A DNA stretch of 64,000 nt from JAFIEN01 sp051859505. GTDB taxonomy: Bacteria > Pseudomonadota > Alphaproteobacteria > Rhodobacterales > Rhodobacteraceae. Numbering within the stretch: the first letter of the stretch is position 1; each line of letters opens with the position of its first letter. Position numbers and translations under genes: made by a program. The stretch covers positions 1 to 64,000 of the forward strand of contig JBHYFN010000003.1 of NCBI GenBank assembly GCA_051859505.1. Direction: 5' to 3'. Positions 42,770-51,433 of the stretch are shown here, piece after piece. The notes below the pieces were generated by a model. It was not told the origin of the DNA and made no database searches. It was given only the letters and a program-made list of their open reading frames with translations.

Positions 42770-44230
42770 ATGCTATGCGCATGTTGCGATCCCGCCACCG
42801 CCCGCGCTGCGGGCCTTGACCCCTGCCACTGCGGCGCGCCCTACACGCTGGCCGCCTATGCCCGGCTTGAAGCCGATATCTCGCGCCGGCAGATGATCGG
42901 GGGCATGGCGGCGGTGGTCGGCATGTTCGCGGGCTTCGGCCTGCAGCCCGACGAGGTCCGCGCCCAGACGCCCGGCCAGCCCCTGCTGCTGACCAACCTG
43001 CGGCTGTTCGACGGCGAGACGCTGGCGATCCGGCAGGGGGTCGACATCCTGGTCGAGGGCGGGCGCATCGCCGCCCTGCCGCCCGTGGGCCAGGGGCCCG
43101 CAGAGGCGCAGATCATCGACTGCGGCGGGCGCACCGTGATCCCCGGGCTGATCGACTGTCATTGGCATGCGACCCTTGTGGCCGTCAGCCAGATCGTCGC
43201 CCTGACGCAGGATCCCGGCTTCATCCACCTGATGGCGGGGCGCGAGGCGGGGGCAACCCTGATGCGCGGCTTCACCACCGTGCGCGACGTGGGTGGCCCC
43301 GCCTTCGGCCTGAAGCTGGCCATCGACCAGGGCGCGGTGACGGGGCCGCGCATCTTTCCCTCGGGGGCGATGATCTCGCAGACCTCGGGCCATGGCGACT
43401 TCCGCCTGCTGAGCGAACTGCCCCGTTTCCCCAACACCCCCCCGAACAACATCGAACAACAGGGCGTGGCCCTGATCGCCGACGGGGCGGATGCCGTGCT
43501 GCGCGCCACGCGCGAGCAGTTGATGAAGGGCGCGAGCCAGATCAAGATCATGGCGGGCGGCGGCGTGTCCTCGCTTTACGACCCGCTTGACACCACGCAA
43601 TACACCGAGCGCGAGATGCGCGCCGCCGTCGAGGCGGCCGAGGACTGGGGCACCTATGTCTGCGCCCATGTCTATACGCCCGGCGGCATCCGTCGGGCCA
43701 TCGCGGCGGGGATCAAGTCGATCGAGCACGGGCAGCTGGCCGATGAGGACACGGTCAGGCTGATGGGCGATGCCGGGGTCTGGTGGTCGATCCAGCCCTT
43801 CCTGGCCGATGAGGATTCGAACCCCAAGTCGGACCCGATCCAGCAGGCCAAGCAGCTTGAAGTGGCCGAAGGCACGGTGCGGGCCTTCGATCTGGCCACC
43901 ACCTATGACGTGCCGCTCGCCTTCGGCACAGATATCCTGTTCAACCCCGCCGGCACCGGCAGCCAGGGCCGCCAGCTGGCCAAATTCGCCCGCTTCATGT
44001 CCCCGCTCGAGGCGCTGCACAAGGCAACCGGCGCGGCCGGTCAGCTTCTGGCGCTTTCGGGCGAACGCGCGCCCTATCCGGGGCGGCTCGGCGTGATCGC
44101 CGAAGGGGCGCTGGCCGATCTTCTGGTGGTCGATGGCGATCCCGAGACGGATCTGGACTGGCTGGACGATACCGACAATCTCCGCCTGATTATGAAGGGC
44201 GGCCGCATCTACAAGGAGACGATCCAATGA
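42770..44230 (+). CDS. amidohydrolase (imidazolonepropionase/prolidase-like), Tat-type N-terminus
   Basis: A 486-residue metal-dependent hydrolase. Visible metal-site motifs are the HxH-type DCHWHA near residue 126, a Lys in ASQIKIMAGGG near residue 263, the His of YVCAHVY, SIEHGQ, and the Asp of PLAFGTDILF, matching a two-metal amidohydrolase with carboxylated Lys. The N-terminus is odd: CACCDP and CHCG (five Cys in the first 21 residues), then SRRQMIGGMAAVVG, a Tat-like signal. A GAGGAG site supports this start. The substrate is unknown; relatives cleave dipeptide or cyclic imide bonds. The downstream outer-membrane gene overlaps it by 4 bases. Confidence 0.87.
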   Translation: MLCACCDPATARAAGLDPCHCGAPYTLAAYARLEADISRRQMIGGMAAVVGMFAGFGLQPDEVRAQTPGQPLLLTNLRLFDGETLAIRQGVDILVEGGRIAALPPVGQGPAEAQIIDCGGRTVIPGLIDCHWHATLVAVSQIVALTQDPGFIHLMAGREAGATLMRGFTTVRDVGGPAFGLKLAIDQGAVTGPRIFPSGAMISQTSGHGDFRLLSELPRFPNTPPNNIEQQGVALIADGADAVLRATREQLMKGASQIKIMAGGGVSSLYDPLDTTQYTEREMRAAVEAAEDWGTYVCAHVYTPGGIRRAIAAGIKSIEHGQLADEDTVRLMGDAGVWWSIQPFLADEDSNPKSDPIQQAKQLEVAEGTVRAFDLATTYDVPLAFGTDILFNPAGTGSQGRQLAKFARFMSPLEALHKATGAAGQLLALSGERAPYPGRLGVIAEGALADLLVVDGDPETDLDWLDDTDNLRLIMKGGRIYKETIQ

Positions 44231-44988
44231 CCAACGCCCCTCCCCGGCGTCGCATGCTTCCCACCCTTGCCGCGCTCGCCACGGCCGGCATCGCCCTGAC
44301 CGGCACGGCCCAGGCGCAGGGCATGGACGGCTGGTCCTTCCAGATCACGCCCTATGTCTGGGCCACGGGGATCAGCGGCGACATCACCCCCTTCACCGGC
44401 GCTCCGCAGGTGTCGTTCGAGGCGTCCTTCTCGGAGGTGCTCGAGGATCTGGACGCGGCCTTCTTTCTGCATGGCCTCGCGCGGAACGGGGATTTCGTGC
44501 TGATGTTCGACCTCAGCTATTCGGCCTCGTCGCGCGAAGGGCTGATCCCGCCCGGCGTGCCGGCAAACGGCAGCCTGACCCAGACCTCGCTGACGGTTGC
44601 GGGGGGCTACAGGGTCGCCAATACCCCTGACGCGAGCTTCGACGTCTTTGCCGGGGCCCGCGCCTGGTGGATCGAGGGCGCGGCCGAAGTGCCCTTGCTG
44701 GGGGCCAGCACCTCGCCCAGCCAGAATTTCGTCGATCCGATCATCGGGGCGCGGGGGCATGTGAACCTTGCGCCCGACTGGTCGGTCACGCTTTACGGCG
44801 ATGTCGGAGGCTTCGGCGTGGGGTCGGAAAGCACCTCGCAATTCTTCGGCACGCTGAATTATGCGGTGACCGACCAGCTGACGGTTTCGGCCGGCTATCG
44901 GCGGCTGGACGTGGATTACCGCAGCGGCGGGACGGTGATCGACGCCTCGATGGCCGGGCCGCTGCTGGGCGTGACCTGGGCCTTCTGA
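44227..44988 (+). CDS. outer-membrane beta-barrel protein
   Basis: A 253-residue protein with a Sec signal (basic RRRMLPTLAALATAG...AQA) and alternating amphipathic strands: WSFQITPYVWATGISGDI, FVLMFDLSYSAS, TSLTVAGGYRVA, FDVFAGARAWW, WSVTLYGDVGGFG, LTVSAGYRRLDVDY, and a C-terminal GVTWAF ending in Phe, as outer-membrane barrels do. It is translationally coupled to the amidohydrolase (ATGA). It may be a pore or receptor for that enzyme's substrate. Confidence 0.82.
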   Translation: MTNAPPRRRMLPTLAALATAGIALTGTAQAQGMDGWSFQITPYVWATGISGDITPFTGAPQVSFEASFSEVLEDLDAAFFLHGLARNGDFVLMFDLSYSASSREGLIPPGVPANGSLTQTSLTVAGGYRVANTPDASFDVFAGARAWWIEGAAEVPLLGASTSPSQNFVDPIIGARGHVNLAPDWSVTLYGDVGGFGVGSESTSQFFGTLNYAVTDQLTVSAGYRRLDVDYRSGGTVIDASMAGPLLGVTWAF

Positions 44989-45003
44989 CCGGCGCATCAT
45001 GGT

Positions 45004-45030
45004 GCGGGGCGGGGATCCGCCCGGCCCCGC
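45004..45030. terminator. hairpin between convergent genes
   Basis: GCGGGGCGGG (45004-45013) pairs with CCC and GCCCCGC (45020-45030) with a one-base bulge. It lies between the stops of the barrel gene and the FadR-type regulator and could serve both strands. Confidence 0.45.
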
Positions 45031-45033
45031 CCT

Positions 45034-45807
45034 TCAGAGCATGTTGACCTCGGGCAGGAAGCGCTGCGTCAGTTCCGCTTCCTGCAGCCGCATCAGCCGA
45101 TGGGCATTGCGCATATGCGCCCGAAGGATCTTGCGCGCGCCCTCGCTGTCGCCGCTGCGCAGCGCTGCGATCAGCCGCGACTGGTAATCCGTGCCTGACT
45201 CCCACAATTCGCGGTTGGGCTGGGCATAGAGTTTGCGGCTGACCGTGATCTCGGCCAGCATGTTCGAGGTGAAGCGGATCAGGAACCGCAGCAGCGGATT
45301 GTCCGACATCTCGGCCAGAAGCGCATGGAACCGAAGCGAGGCGATATGCTGTTCGCGCTCTTCCTCGACCGTGCGGGCGGGTTCGGCATAGCGCGTCATC
45401 ACCGCCTCAAGCGCGGCAAGCTGGTCCTCGCTCAGCCGACCGGCAAGCGAGGCGGCCAGTTCCGGTTCCAGGGATTCGCGGATCAGATAGATGTCGTCGA
45501 TCGAAAGCTGCTGGAAATAGAAGTAGTTGCCCAGAAGCGCCGCCGCCCGCGCCTCGGAGACCTGGTGCACGAAGACGCCGCCCCCCGGCCCGGTGCGGGA
45601 TTTCACCATGCCCTGCGCCTCGAGGATGCGGATCGCCTCGCGGATCGTGCCCTTGGCCATGCCGAAAGTGGCGATCAGTTCCGCCTCGGAGGGCAGCCTC
45701 TCGCCGGGTTGCCAGCCGTTCTGCATCACCCAGGCCTTGATCGCCTCGGCAACCTTCTGCGGCCGCGACAGCCGGTCAGGGGTCGAGCGGGTGGTGACAG
45801 GCGGCAA
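45034..45807 (-). CDS. FadR/GntR-family regulator of the peptide-type importer
   Basis: A 257-residue regulator. The winged helix is at about residues 12-75 (ERLPSEAELIATFGMAKGTIREAIRILEAQG), followed by an FCD-type all-helical effector domain (about 90-240) with the metal-ligand pattern expected in this fold (Asp/His in the RFHALLAEMSDNPLL region). The start is a TTG at 45807 directly after AGGAGGAGGGG, a very strong ribosome site inside the 3' end of the ATPase gene. It is the last gene of the operon it probably controls, acting at palindromes near 51366-51406. Confidence 0.87.
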   Translation of the reverse strand: MPPVTTRSTPDRLSRPQKVAEAIKAWVMQNGWQPGERLPSEAELIATFGMAKGTIREAIRILEAQGMVKSRTGPGGGVFVHQVSEARAAALLGNYFYFQQLSIDDIYLIRESLEPELAASLAGRLSEDQLAALEAVMTRYAEPARTVEEEREQHIASLRFHALLAEMSDNPLLRFLIRFTSNMLAEITVSRKLYAQPNRELWESGTDYQSRLIAALRSGDSEGARKILRAHMRNAHRLMRLQEAELTQRFLPEVNML

Positions 45808-46729
45808 ACTGCCCCTCCTCCTTGGGCTCCAGCCGGGGGACTTCGGCCCGGCAACGATCGGTCGCGCGCGCACAGCGCCCGGCAAAGGCGCAGCCCGGCG
45901 GCGGGTTCAGCGGATCGGGAAGCTCTCCCGCCGCCGCCCCGCCCAAGGGCCGCCCCACGACCGGGGCACTGTCGGCCAGAAGCTTGGTATAGGGATGGCG
46001 CGGCGCGGCAAAGACCCTTTCGGCGGGGCCCGTCTCGACCACCGAGCCGAAGTACAGCACCGCGATCCGGTCGCTCACCGCCTCGACCACGGCAAGGTCG
46101 TGGCTGATGAACAGATAGGTCAGGTCCAGCCGCGCCTTGAGATCGGCCAGAAGGTTCAGAACCTGCGCCTGCACCGACACATCCAGCGCCGAGACAGGCT
46201 CGTCCAGGATCAGGATCCGCGGCTCGGCCGCAAGGGCGCGGGCAATGCCGATGCGCTGCGCCTGCCCGCCCGAAAACTCGTGCGGATAGCGGTCAAGGAA
46301 TTCGCGCCGCAGGTTCACCGCGTCCAGCAATTCGTCGATCCGCGCCGCCGCCCGCGCCCCGGTCAGCCCGTGCAGGTGGCGCAGCGGCGCCTCGAGGATC
46401 TGGCGGATCGTCTTGCGGGGATTGAGGCTCGAGACCGGATCCTGAAACACATACTGGATCAGCCGCCCGAAAGCCGCCGGATCGGCGCTGTTCAGGGCCT
46501 GGCCCTCAATCTCGATCCGGCCCGCGCTGGGCGGCAGAAGGCCCACCAGCATCCGCGCCAGAGTGGACTTGCCGCAGCCCGACTCGCCGACGATGCCCAG
46601 CGTCTCGCCCTTCTGCACCTCGAGGCTGACGGGATGGACGGCATGGACCACCGCCTTGGGCGGGCGCAGCAGGCGGCGGCCGATCTCGAAACTCTTGGCC
46701 AGATCGGTTGTCTTGAGCGCGATGGTCAT
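45776..46729 (-). CDS. dipeptide/oligopeptide ABC ATPase, DppF-type
   Basis: A 317-residue ATPase: Walker A GESGCGKST, Q-loop VFQDPVSSLNPRKTI, signature FSGGQAQR, Walker B ILILDEPVSALD, H-loop FISHDL, and the C-terminal oligopeptide/dipeptide transporter extension with four Cys (CAFAGRC, C and C), probably an iron-sulfur site. The start overlaps the stop of the upstream permease-ATPase fusion (ATGA). Confidence 0.92.
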   Translation of the reverse strand: MTIALKTTDLAKSFEIGRRLLRPPKAVVHAVHPVSLEVQKGETLGIVGESGCGKSTLARMLVGLLPPSAGRIEIEGQALNSADPAAFGRLIQYVFQDPVSSLNPRKTIRQILEAPLRHLHGLTGARAAARIDELLDAVNLRREFLDRYPHEFSGGQAQRIGIARALAAEPRILILDEPVSALDVSVQAQVLNLLADLKARLDLTYLFISHDLAVVEAVSDRIAVLYFGSVVETGPAERVFAAPRHPYTKLLADSAPVVGRPLGGAAAGELPDPLNPPPGCAFAGRCARATDRCRAEVPRLEPKEEGQFAACHHPLDP

Positions 46730-48591
46730 GCCGCCACCCCCTCGGGGAACAGGCAACGCACCTGCCGCGCGCCGCCTTCCAGCGCGACCTCGCCCCGGCT
46801 GCATTCCGGCCGGGCCTTGTCGCAACGCGGCGCGAAGGCACAGCCGGGCGGCAGATCATCCACCGCCGGCGGCAGGCCCGGGATCGCGGCCAGCACACGC
46901 CGCCCGCCGCCCAGTTCGGGCACGCAGGCGATCAGGCGGCGGGTATAGGGATGGGCGGGTGCGGCCAGCACCTCGGGCGTGGGGCCGGTCTCGACGATGC
47001 GGCCGGCATACATCACGGCGACCCGGTCGCAGAGCTGCGCCACCACGCCGAAATCATGGGTGATGAACAGGATCGCAAGGCCCCTTTCGCGCCGCAGGTC
47101 GGACAGAAGCGCCAGAACCTGCGCCTGCACCGTCACATCGAGCGCGGTGGTGGGTTCGTCGGCGATGATGACATCGGGATCATTGGCCAGCGCCATGGCG
47201 ATGCCGACCCGCTGCCGCATGCCCCCCGAAAGCTCGTGCGGAAAGGCGCGGGCGCGGGCCTTTGCATTGGGGATGCGCACATCGGCCAGAAGCTTGACCG
47301 CGCGCTCCTGCGCCTCGATCCGGCTCACGGGTTGATGCACGCGGATCGCCTCGGCCAGCTGGTCGCCGATGCGATAGAGCGGATGCAGCGTCGAAAGCGG
47401 ATCCTGAAAGATATAGGCCACCTTGCGCCCCCGCAGCGAGCGCAGAAGCTCGTAAGGCGCGCCGATCACATCCTGCCCGTCGATCCGCACCGCGCCGCCG
47501 GTGATGACCCCGGGGGGCGAGGCGACCAGCCCCATGACCGACAGCGCCGTGACCGACTTGCCCGAGCCGCTTTCCCCGATCAGGCCAAGGCATTCGCCGG
47601 GCGCCAGAGACAGCGACACATCGTTGACCGCGCGATAGACACGGCGTCCCACCTCGAACCGGGTTTCAAGCGCCTCGACCCGCAAGAGGCCCTCGCCCGT
47701 CGGCTCGGGCACGCTGTCGCGGCGCACGCGCGTGGCGGCCATCGGGCGCGACAGCGCGCCCGAGCGCAGCCGCGGGTCAAGCGCGTCGCGGATGCCGTCG
47801 CCCAGAAGGTTCACCGACATCACGATCAGAAGGATCATCGCGCCGGGCACCAGCGAGGTATGCGGCGCGGTGATCAGCGCCGCCCGCGCCTCGCCCAGCA
47901 TGGAGCCCAGATCCGCCTGCGGCGGCTGGCTGCCAAGGCCGAGGAAGGAAAGGCCCGCGGTCTCGAGGATCATCCAGCCGATCGTGGTCGACATGGCGAT
48001 GACGACCACCGGGACGACATTGGGCAGCACCTCGGTCAGGACGATGCGCAGGTTGCCCTTGCCCGACAGCCGCGCCGCATCGACGAATTCCTTGTGCGCG
48101 ATGCCCACCGTCACGCCCCGGATGTTGCGGGCGAAGAAGGGGATGTTGACGACAGCCACCGCGATCAGCGCATTCAGCAGGCCCGGCCCGAGCGCCGCCA
48201 CGATGGCGAGTGCCAGCAGGATATAGGGAAAGGCCATCAGCATATCGACGCCGCGCATCGTGATGTTGTCGGCCCGCCCGCCATAGAACCCGGCCAGGAT
48301 GCCGATCGCCGCCCCCGCCACCCCCGCGATAAGGGCTGCGGCAAAGCCCACCGCCAGCGACAGCCGCGTCCCCCACAGAAGCCGGCTCAGGAGGTCGCGG
48401 CCCAGATGGTCGGTTCCCAAAAGGTGCCCTTCGGACAGCGGCCGCAGGAAGCGGTTGGAGGTGTCGGTCACATTCGGCGGATGCAGCGGCAGAAGCGGTG
48501 TCACCAGCGCCAGCGTCACGATCACACCCAGAACCACCGCACCGAAGGCGGCAAGGCGGTTGCGGAACAGCAGGGCGAAAAACAGCCTCAT
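46726..48591 (-). CDS. peptide ABC permease-ATPase fusion (DppC-DppD)
   Basis: A 621-residue fusion. Residues about 1-285 are a DppC-type permease: GTDHLGRDLLSRLLWG, EFVDAARLSGKGNLRIVLTEVLP as coupling motif, and GDGIRDALDPRLR at the end. Residues about 305-621 are a DppD-type ATPase: Walker A GESGSGKSV, IFQDPLSTLHPLYRI, signature LSGGMRQR, Walker B VIIADEPTTALDV, H-loop ITHDF, and a Cys-containing C-terminal extension (CAFAPRC). These are usually two genes. Joining fixes the stoichiometry of one permease to one ATPase. Confidence 0.92.
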   Translation of the reverse strand: MRLFFALLFRNRLAAFGAVVLGVIVTLALVTPLLPLHPPNVTDTSNRFLRPLSEGHLLGTDHLGRDLLSRLLWGTRLSLAVGFAAALIAGVAGAAIGILAGFYGGRADNITMRGVDMLMAFPYILLALAIVAALGPGLLNALIAVAVVNIPFFARNIRGVTVGIAHKEFVDAARLSGKGNLRIVLTEVLPNVVPVVVIAMSTTIGWMILETAGLSFLGLGSQPPQADLGSMLGEARAALITAPHTSLVPGAMILLIVMSVNLLGDGIRDALDPRLRSGALSRPMAATRVRRDSVPEPTGEGLLRVEALETRFEVGRRVYRAVNDVSLSLAPGECLGLIGESGSGKSVTALSVMGLVASPPGVITGGAVRIDGQDVIGAPYELLRSLRGRKVAYIFQDPLSTLHPLYRIGDQLAEAIRVHQPVSRIEAQERAVKLLADVRIPNAKARARAFPHELSGGMRQRVGIAMALANDPDVIIADEPTTALDVTVQAQVLALLSDLRRERGLAILFITHDFGVVAQLCDRVAVMYAGRIVETGPTPEVLAAPAHPYTRRLIACVPELGGGRRVLAAIPGLPPAVDDLPPGCAFAPRCDKARPECSRGEVALEGGARQVRCLFPEGVAA

Positions 48592-49535
48592 GTCCGGATC
48601 CTCGGGTCAAGAATGCTTTGCGCCACGTCCACGAGGATGTTGAACCCCACATAGCAGGCCGCGACGAAGACGACGCCGCCCTGCACCAGCAGGATGTCGC
48701 GCTTGAGGATGGCATCGACCAGCATCCGCCCGATGCCGGGCCACTGGAACACGATCTCGATATAGACGGCGCCGGACAGCACGAAGCCCGCCTGAATGCC
48801 CAGCACCGGGATCACGCTGACCATCGCCGCGCGCAGCGCATGGCCCCAGATCACGCGGCGCTCATGCACGCCCTTGGCCCGCGCGGTGCGGATGAAGTCC
48901 TGCCGCAGCACCTCGAGCATCGCGCCCCGTGTCAGCCGCGCGATCACCCCCGTCGCCACCACCGACAGGGCCAGCGCCGGCATCGTCAGATGGCGGATCA
49001 GGTCGGGCAGGTCGCCCCCGCCCCAGATCGAATACATCCCCGAAACCGGAAACCAGCGCAGGTTCACGGCAAAGAGCAGGATCATCATCATGCCCAGAAA
49101 GAACGACGGCACCGAGATCCCGAGGATCACCGCAAAGGTGATCGCCTTGTCCGCCGTGCCATACTGCCGCGCCGCCGAGACGACACCCGCCACGATCCCC
49201 ATCAGCGCACACAGGACGAACGCCGTCCCCGCAAGGATCAGCGTGGCCGAAAAGCGGTCGAGGATCTCGTCCAGAACGGGGCGGTTCAGCGCGAAGGATC
49301 GCCCCAGATCGCCCTGCAGAAGGTTGCTCAGCCAGATGAAATACTGCTGCCAGAGCGGCCGGTCGAGGCCGAGGTGGCGGTTCAGCCGCTCGACATTCTC
49401 GGGCGTGGCATAGGCGCCCAGCATCGCCGTGGCGGTATCGCCGGGGATCAGCGCCATGATCAGGAACACGATCACCGTGATGCCCAGCAGCACCGGCACC
49501 GCCGAGATCAGTCGCTTGAGGATATAGCTGCCCAT
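48588..49535 (-). CDS. peptide ABC permease, DppB-type
   Basis: A 315-residue permease starting MGSYILKRLISAVPVLLGI, the typical DppB N-terminus, after AGGAGG at ideal spacing. GDTATAMLG...NRHLGLDRPLWQQY and the coupling region EVLRQDFIRTARAKGV near residue 215 are diagnostic. It forms the channel with the DppC half of the downstream fusion; the two genes overlap by 4 bases. Confidence 0.92.
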   Translation of the reverse strand: MGSYILKRLISAVPVLLGITVIVFLIMALIPGDTATAMLGAYATPENVERLNRHLGLDRPLWQQYFIWLSNLLQGDLGRSFALNRPVLDEILDRFSATLILAGTAFVLCALMGIVAGVVSAARQYGTADKAITFAVILGISVPSFFLGMMMILLFAVNLRWFPVSGMYSIWGGGDLPDLIRHLTMPALALSVVATGVIARLTRGAMLEVLRQDFIRTARAKGVHERRVIWGHALRAAMVSVIPVLGIQAGFVLSGAVYIEIVFQWPGIGRMLVDAILKRDILLVQGGVVFVAACYVGFNILVDVAQSILDPRIRT

Positions 49536-49700
49536 GGCAAAGCCTCCTGCATGCGGCACGCGGGCGCGCGCGCCGGGTCAGTCCTGGTTCATGGTGCTGT
49601 CTTGAAGGCCCGCTGGCCAGAGGCAGGCTGCCTGCGGCAGGGGATGGCCCGGCGATGGAGATCCGGGCGATGGCAAGCCGGGCGATGGCAGGCCGGGGTG
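49536..49700. repeat. short tandem GATGG/CCGGGCG repeats in the operon gap
   Basis: Between the binding-protein and permease genes, from about 49645 to 49700, the motif CCGGGCGATGGCAAG or close variants recurs about every 15 bases three to four times, then CCGGGGTGAGGG is repeated. It is low-complexity expansion with no coding potential. Confidence 0.5.
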
Positions 49701-49733
49701 AGGGCCGGGGTGAGGGACGATCACCCCGGCCCT
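49701..49733 (-). terminator. strong GC hairpin after the peptide-binding protein gene
   Basis: A perfect 13-bp stem, AGGGCCGGGGTGA (49701-49713) and TCACCCCGGCCCT (49721-49733), with a 7-base loop, starting 17 bases after the stop codon. It is the strongest of the four hairpins that follow binding-protein genes in this window. No U-tract is present. Confidence 0.7.
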
Positions 49734-49750
49734 GACCCCGACCTGTCGCC

Positions 49751-51328
49751 TCAGTTCTTCACCACATCCGACAGGAGGAGGAAGAACGAGGGTTCGAGTT
49801 CGAAGCCTTCAACCCGGTCATTCGTCACCGCGTTCTGCATCCAGTTCGCGACAAAGACCCAGGGCGCGTCTTCCTGAACGATGACCTGCATCTCGCGATA
49901 CAGGCGGGCGCGTTCGTCCTGATCGGTCTCGACCCTTGCCGCTTCAAGCAGGGCGTCCACCTCGGGGTTGGAGTAGTAGCCCGAGTTGAAGCCGCCCGCC
50001 TCGGGCCAGGCATCGGTCCGCAGCGCAAGGAAGGGCAGCGTGTCGGGATCGTTGGTCATCCAGGCCATCTGCGCCATGTCGGCCTGCCCCTCCAGCCCGG
50101 GGTTCACCCGGCCCAGAAAGGTGTTCCACTCATAGGTCTCGATCGTCACGTCAAGGCCGACGGCGGCCAGATCGGCCTGGATCGCAGTGCCCATCGCCAC
50201 CGGATCAAGCATGCCCGAGCCGCCTTCGGTCACGTAGAAGGTCAGGCTCGCCCCTTCGGCACCGGCCTCGGCCAGAAGCTCGCGGGCGCGGTCGGGATCG
50301 TAGGGGTAGGGGGCCAGCTCTTCGTTATAGGCCCAGGCAAAGGCCGGCGGCGTCGGGCCGGCGGCGACGGTGGCAGTGCCTTCCAGCACGTCGTTCACGA
50401 TCGCTTCCTTGTTGATCGCGAAGTTCGCCGCCTGCCGGACGCGGACATCGGCGAAGGGGCCTTCCTTGGCGTTCAGGATCAGGAACCACACATGCGGGCC
50501 GGCCTGTTCGATCACGGTGAAATCGTCGCTCTGGAACTGCGACAGGGCGACGGGCGGCACTTCGACCATCACGTCGATGCCCCCGGCCAGCATCTCGGCC
50601 ACGCGGGTATTGGCATCGGTGATCGGACGAAAGACCACCGCATCGGTCCCGGCGGGGTCGCCCCAGTAGTCGTCGTTGCGCGCGATCACAACTGCCTCGT
50701 TCGAGCGCCATTCGCCGAACCGGAACGGCCCGGTGCCCGACGGATTGCGGCCGAACTCCTGCCCGTGCGCCATCACCGCCGTGGGCGAGACGATCAGCCC
50801 GGTCGGATAGGCAAGGTTCGACAGGAAGGGCGCATAGGGTTCGTTCAGGGTGAACTGCACGGTGCGCGCGTCCACCGCCTCGACCCCGGCCACGGCCGAG
50901 AAGAAGAACGACAGCGGGAAGGGGCCGGTTTCGTGATAGGGGTGATCCTCGTTCAGCATCCGCTCGAAGTTGAAGACCACCGCCTCGGCATCCAGCGCGC
51001 TGCCGTCGTGGAAGCTGACGCCTTCGCGCAGGGTGAAGGTATAGACGGTGCCGTCTTCGCTGATCTCCCAGGCTTCGGCCAGCGCGGGCTCGACCTCGAG
51101 CGTGCCCGAGGCATAGCGCACCAGCCCCTCGTAGACATTCATCAGGATGCGGAAGTCGTTGACCGCCGTGACGGCATGGGGATCAAGCGACTGCGGCTCG
51201 GCGATCTGGCCGACGACAAGCACGCCGGGCGGCGTCTGGGCCTGGGCGGGCAGCGTCAGCGCGGTGGTGGCCAGAAGGGCCGCCGACAACAGGCCAAGGC
51301 CCCGGCGGGTGAAGACGGTCGGTTTCAT
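49751..51328 (-). CDS. peptide-type ABC substrate-binding protein (family 5)
   Basis: A 525-residue SBP_bac_5 protein with a signal containing RRGLGLLSAALLAT and cleavage after AQAQ. Family hallmarks are AEPQSLDPHAV, NVYEGLVRY, LAEAWEISEDGTVYTFTLREGVSFHDGS, and SGTGPFRFGEW. It is the first gene of the leftward operon. The neighbouring genes for a carbamoylase-type amidase and a DUF1028 protein suggest an N-carbamoyl or other small amide ligand rather than true peptides; that is inference. Confidence 0.9.
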   Translation of the reverse strand: MKPTVFTRRGLGLLSAALLATTALTLPAQAQTPPGVLVVGQIAEPQSLDPHAVTAVNDFRILMNVYEGLVRYASGTLEVEPALAEAWEISEDGTVYTFTLREGVSFHDGSALDAEAVVFNFERMLNEDHPYHETGPFPLSFFFSAVAGVEAVDARTVQFTLNEPYAPFLSNLAYPTGLIVSPTAVMAHGQEFGRNPSGTGPFRFGEWRSNEAVVIARNDDYWGDPAGTDAVVFRPITDANTRVAEMLAGGIDVMVEVPPVALSQFQSDDFTVIEQAGPHVWFLILNAKEGPFADVRVRQAANFAINKEAIVNDVLEGTATVAAGPTPPAFAWAYNEELAPYPYDPDRARELLAEAGAEGASLTFYVTEGGSGMLDPVAMGTAIQADLAAVGLDVTIETYEWNTFLGRVNPGLEGQADMAQMAWMTNDPDTLPFLALRTDAWPEAGGFNSGYYSNPEVDALLEAARVETDQDERARLYREMQVIVQEDAPWVFVANWMQNAVTNDRVEGFELEPSFFLLLSDVVKN

Positions 51329-51365
51329 GGGCAGACTCCCTGTCTGATGTTTTCTTGATCCCGAT

Positions 51366-51377
51366 TTATCATGATAA
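51366..51377. promoter_or_regulatory. perfect palindrome, probable FadR/GntR operator 1
   Basis: TTATCATGATAA is a perfect 12-bp palindrome in the 105-base divergent promoter region. A second, near-identical site is centred 28 bp away. FadR/GntR regulators bind short AT-rich palindromes of this kind, and one is encoded at the end of the leftward operon. Confidence 0.65.
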
Positions 51378-51394
51378 TTTGCATCGGTCAATTT

Positions 51395-51406
51395 TTTCAT
51401 GATAAA
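51395..51406. promoter_or_regulatory. near-palindrome, probable FadR/GntR operator 2
   Basis: TTTCATGATAAA matches operator 1 in the core TCATGATAA and lies closer to the rightward gene, about 28 bases before its ATG. On the leftward coding strand a TTGACC hexamer between the two sites is a plausible -35 box, so bound protein could cover both divergent promoters. Confidence 0.6.
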
Positions 51407-51433
51407 TTGGCAGAAACCAAGGGAGGCTGCGCC

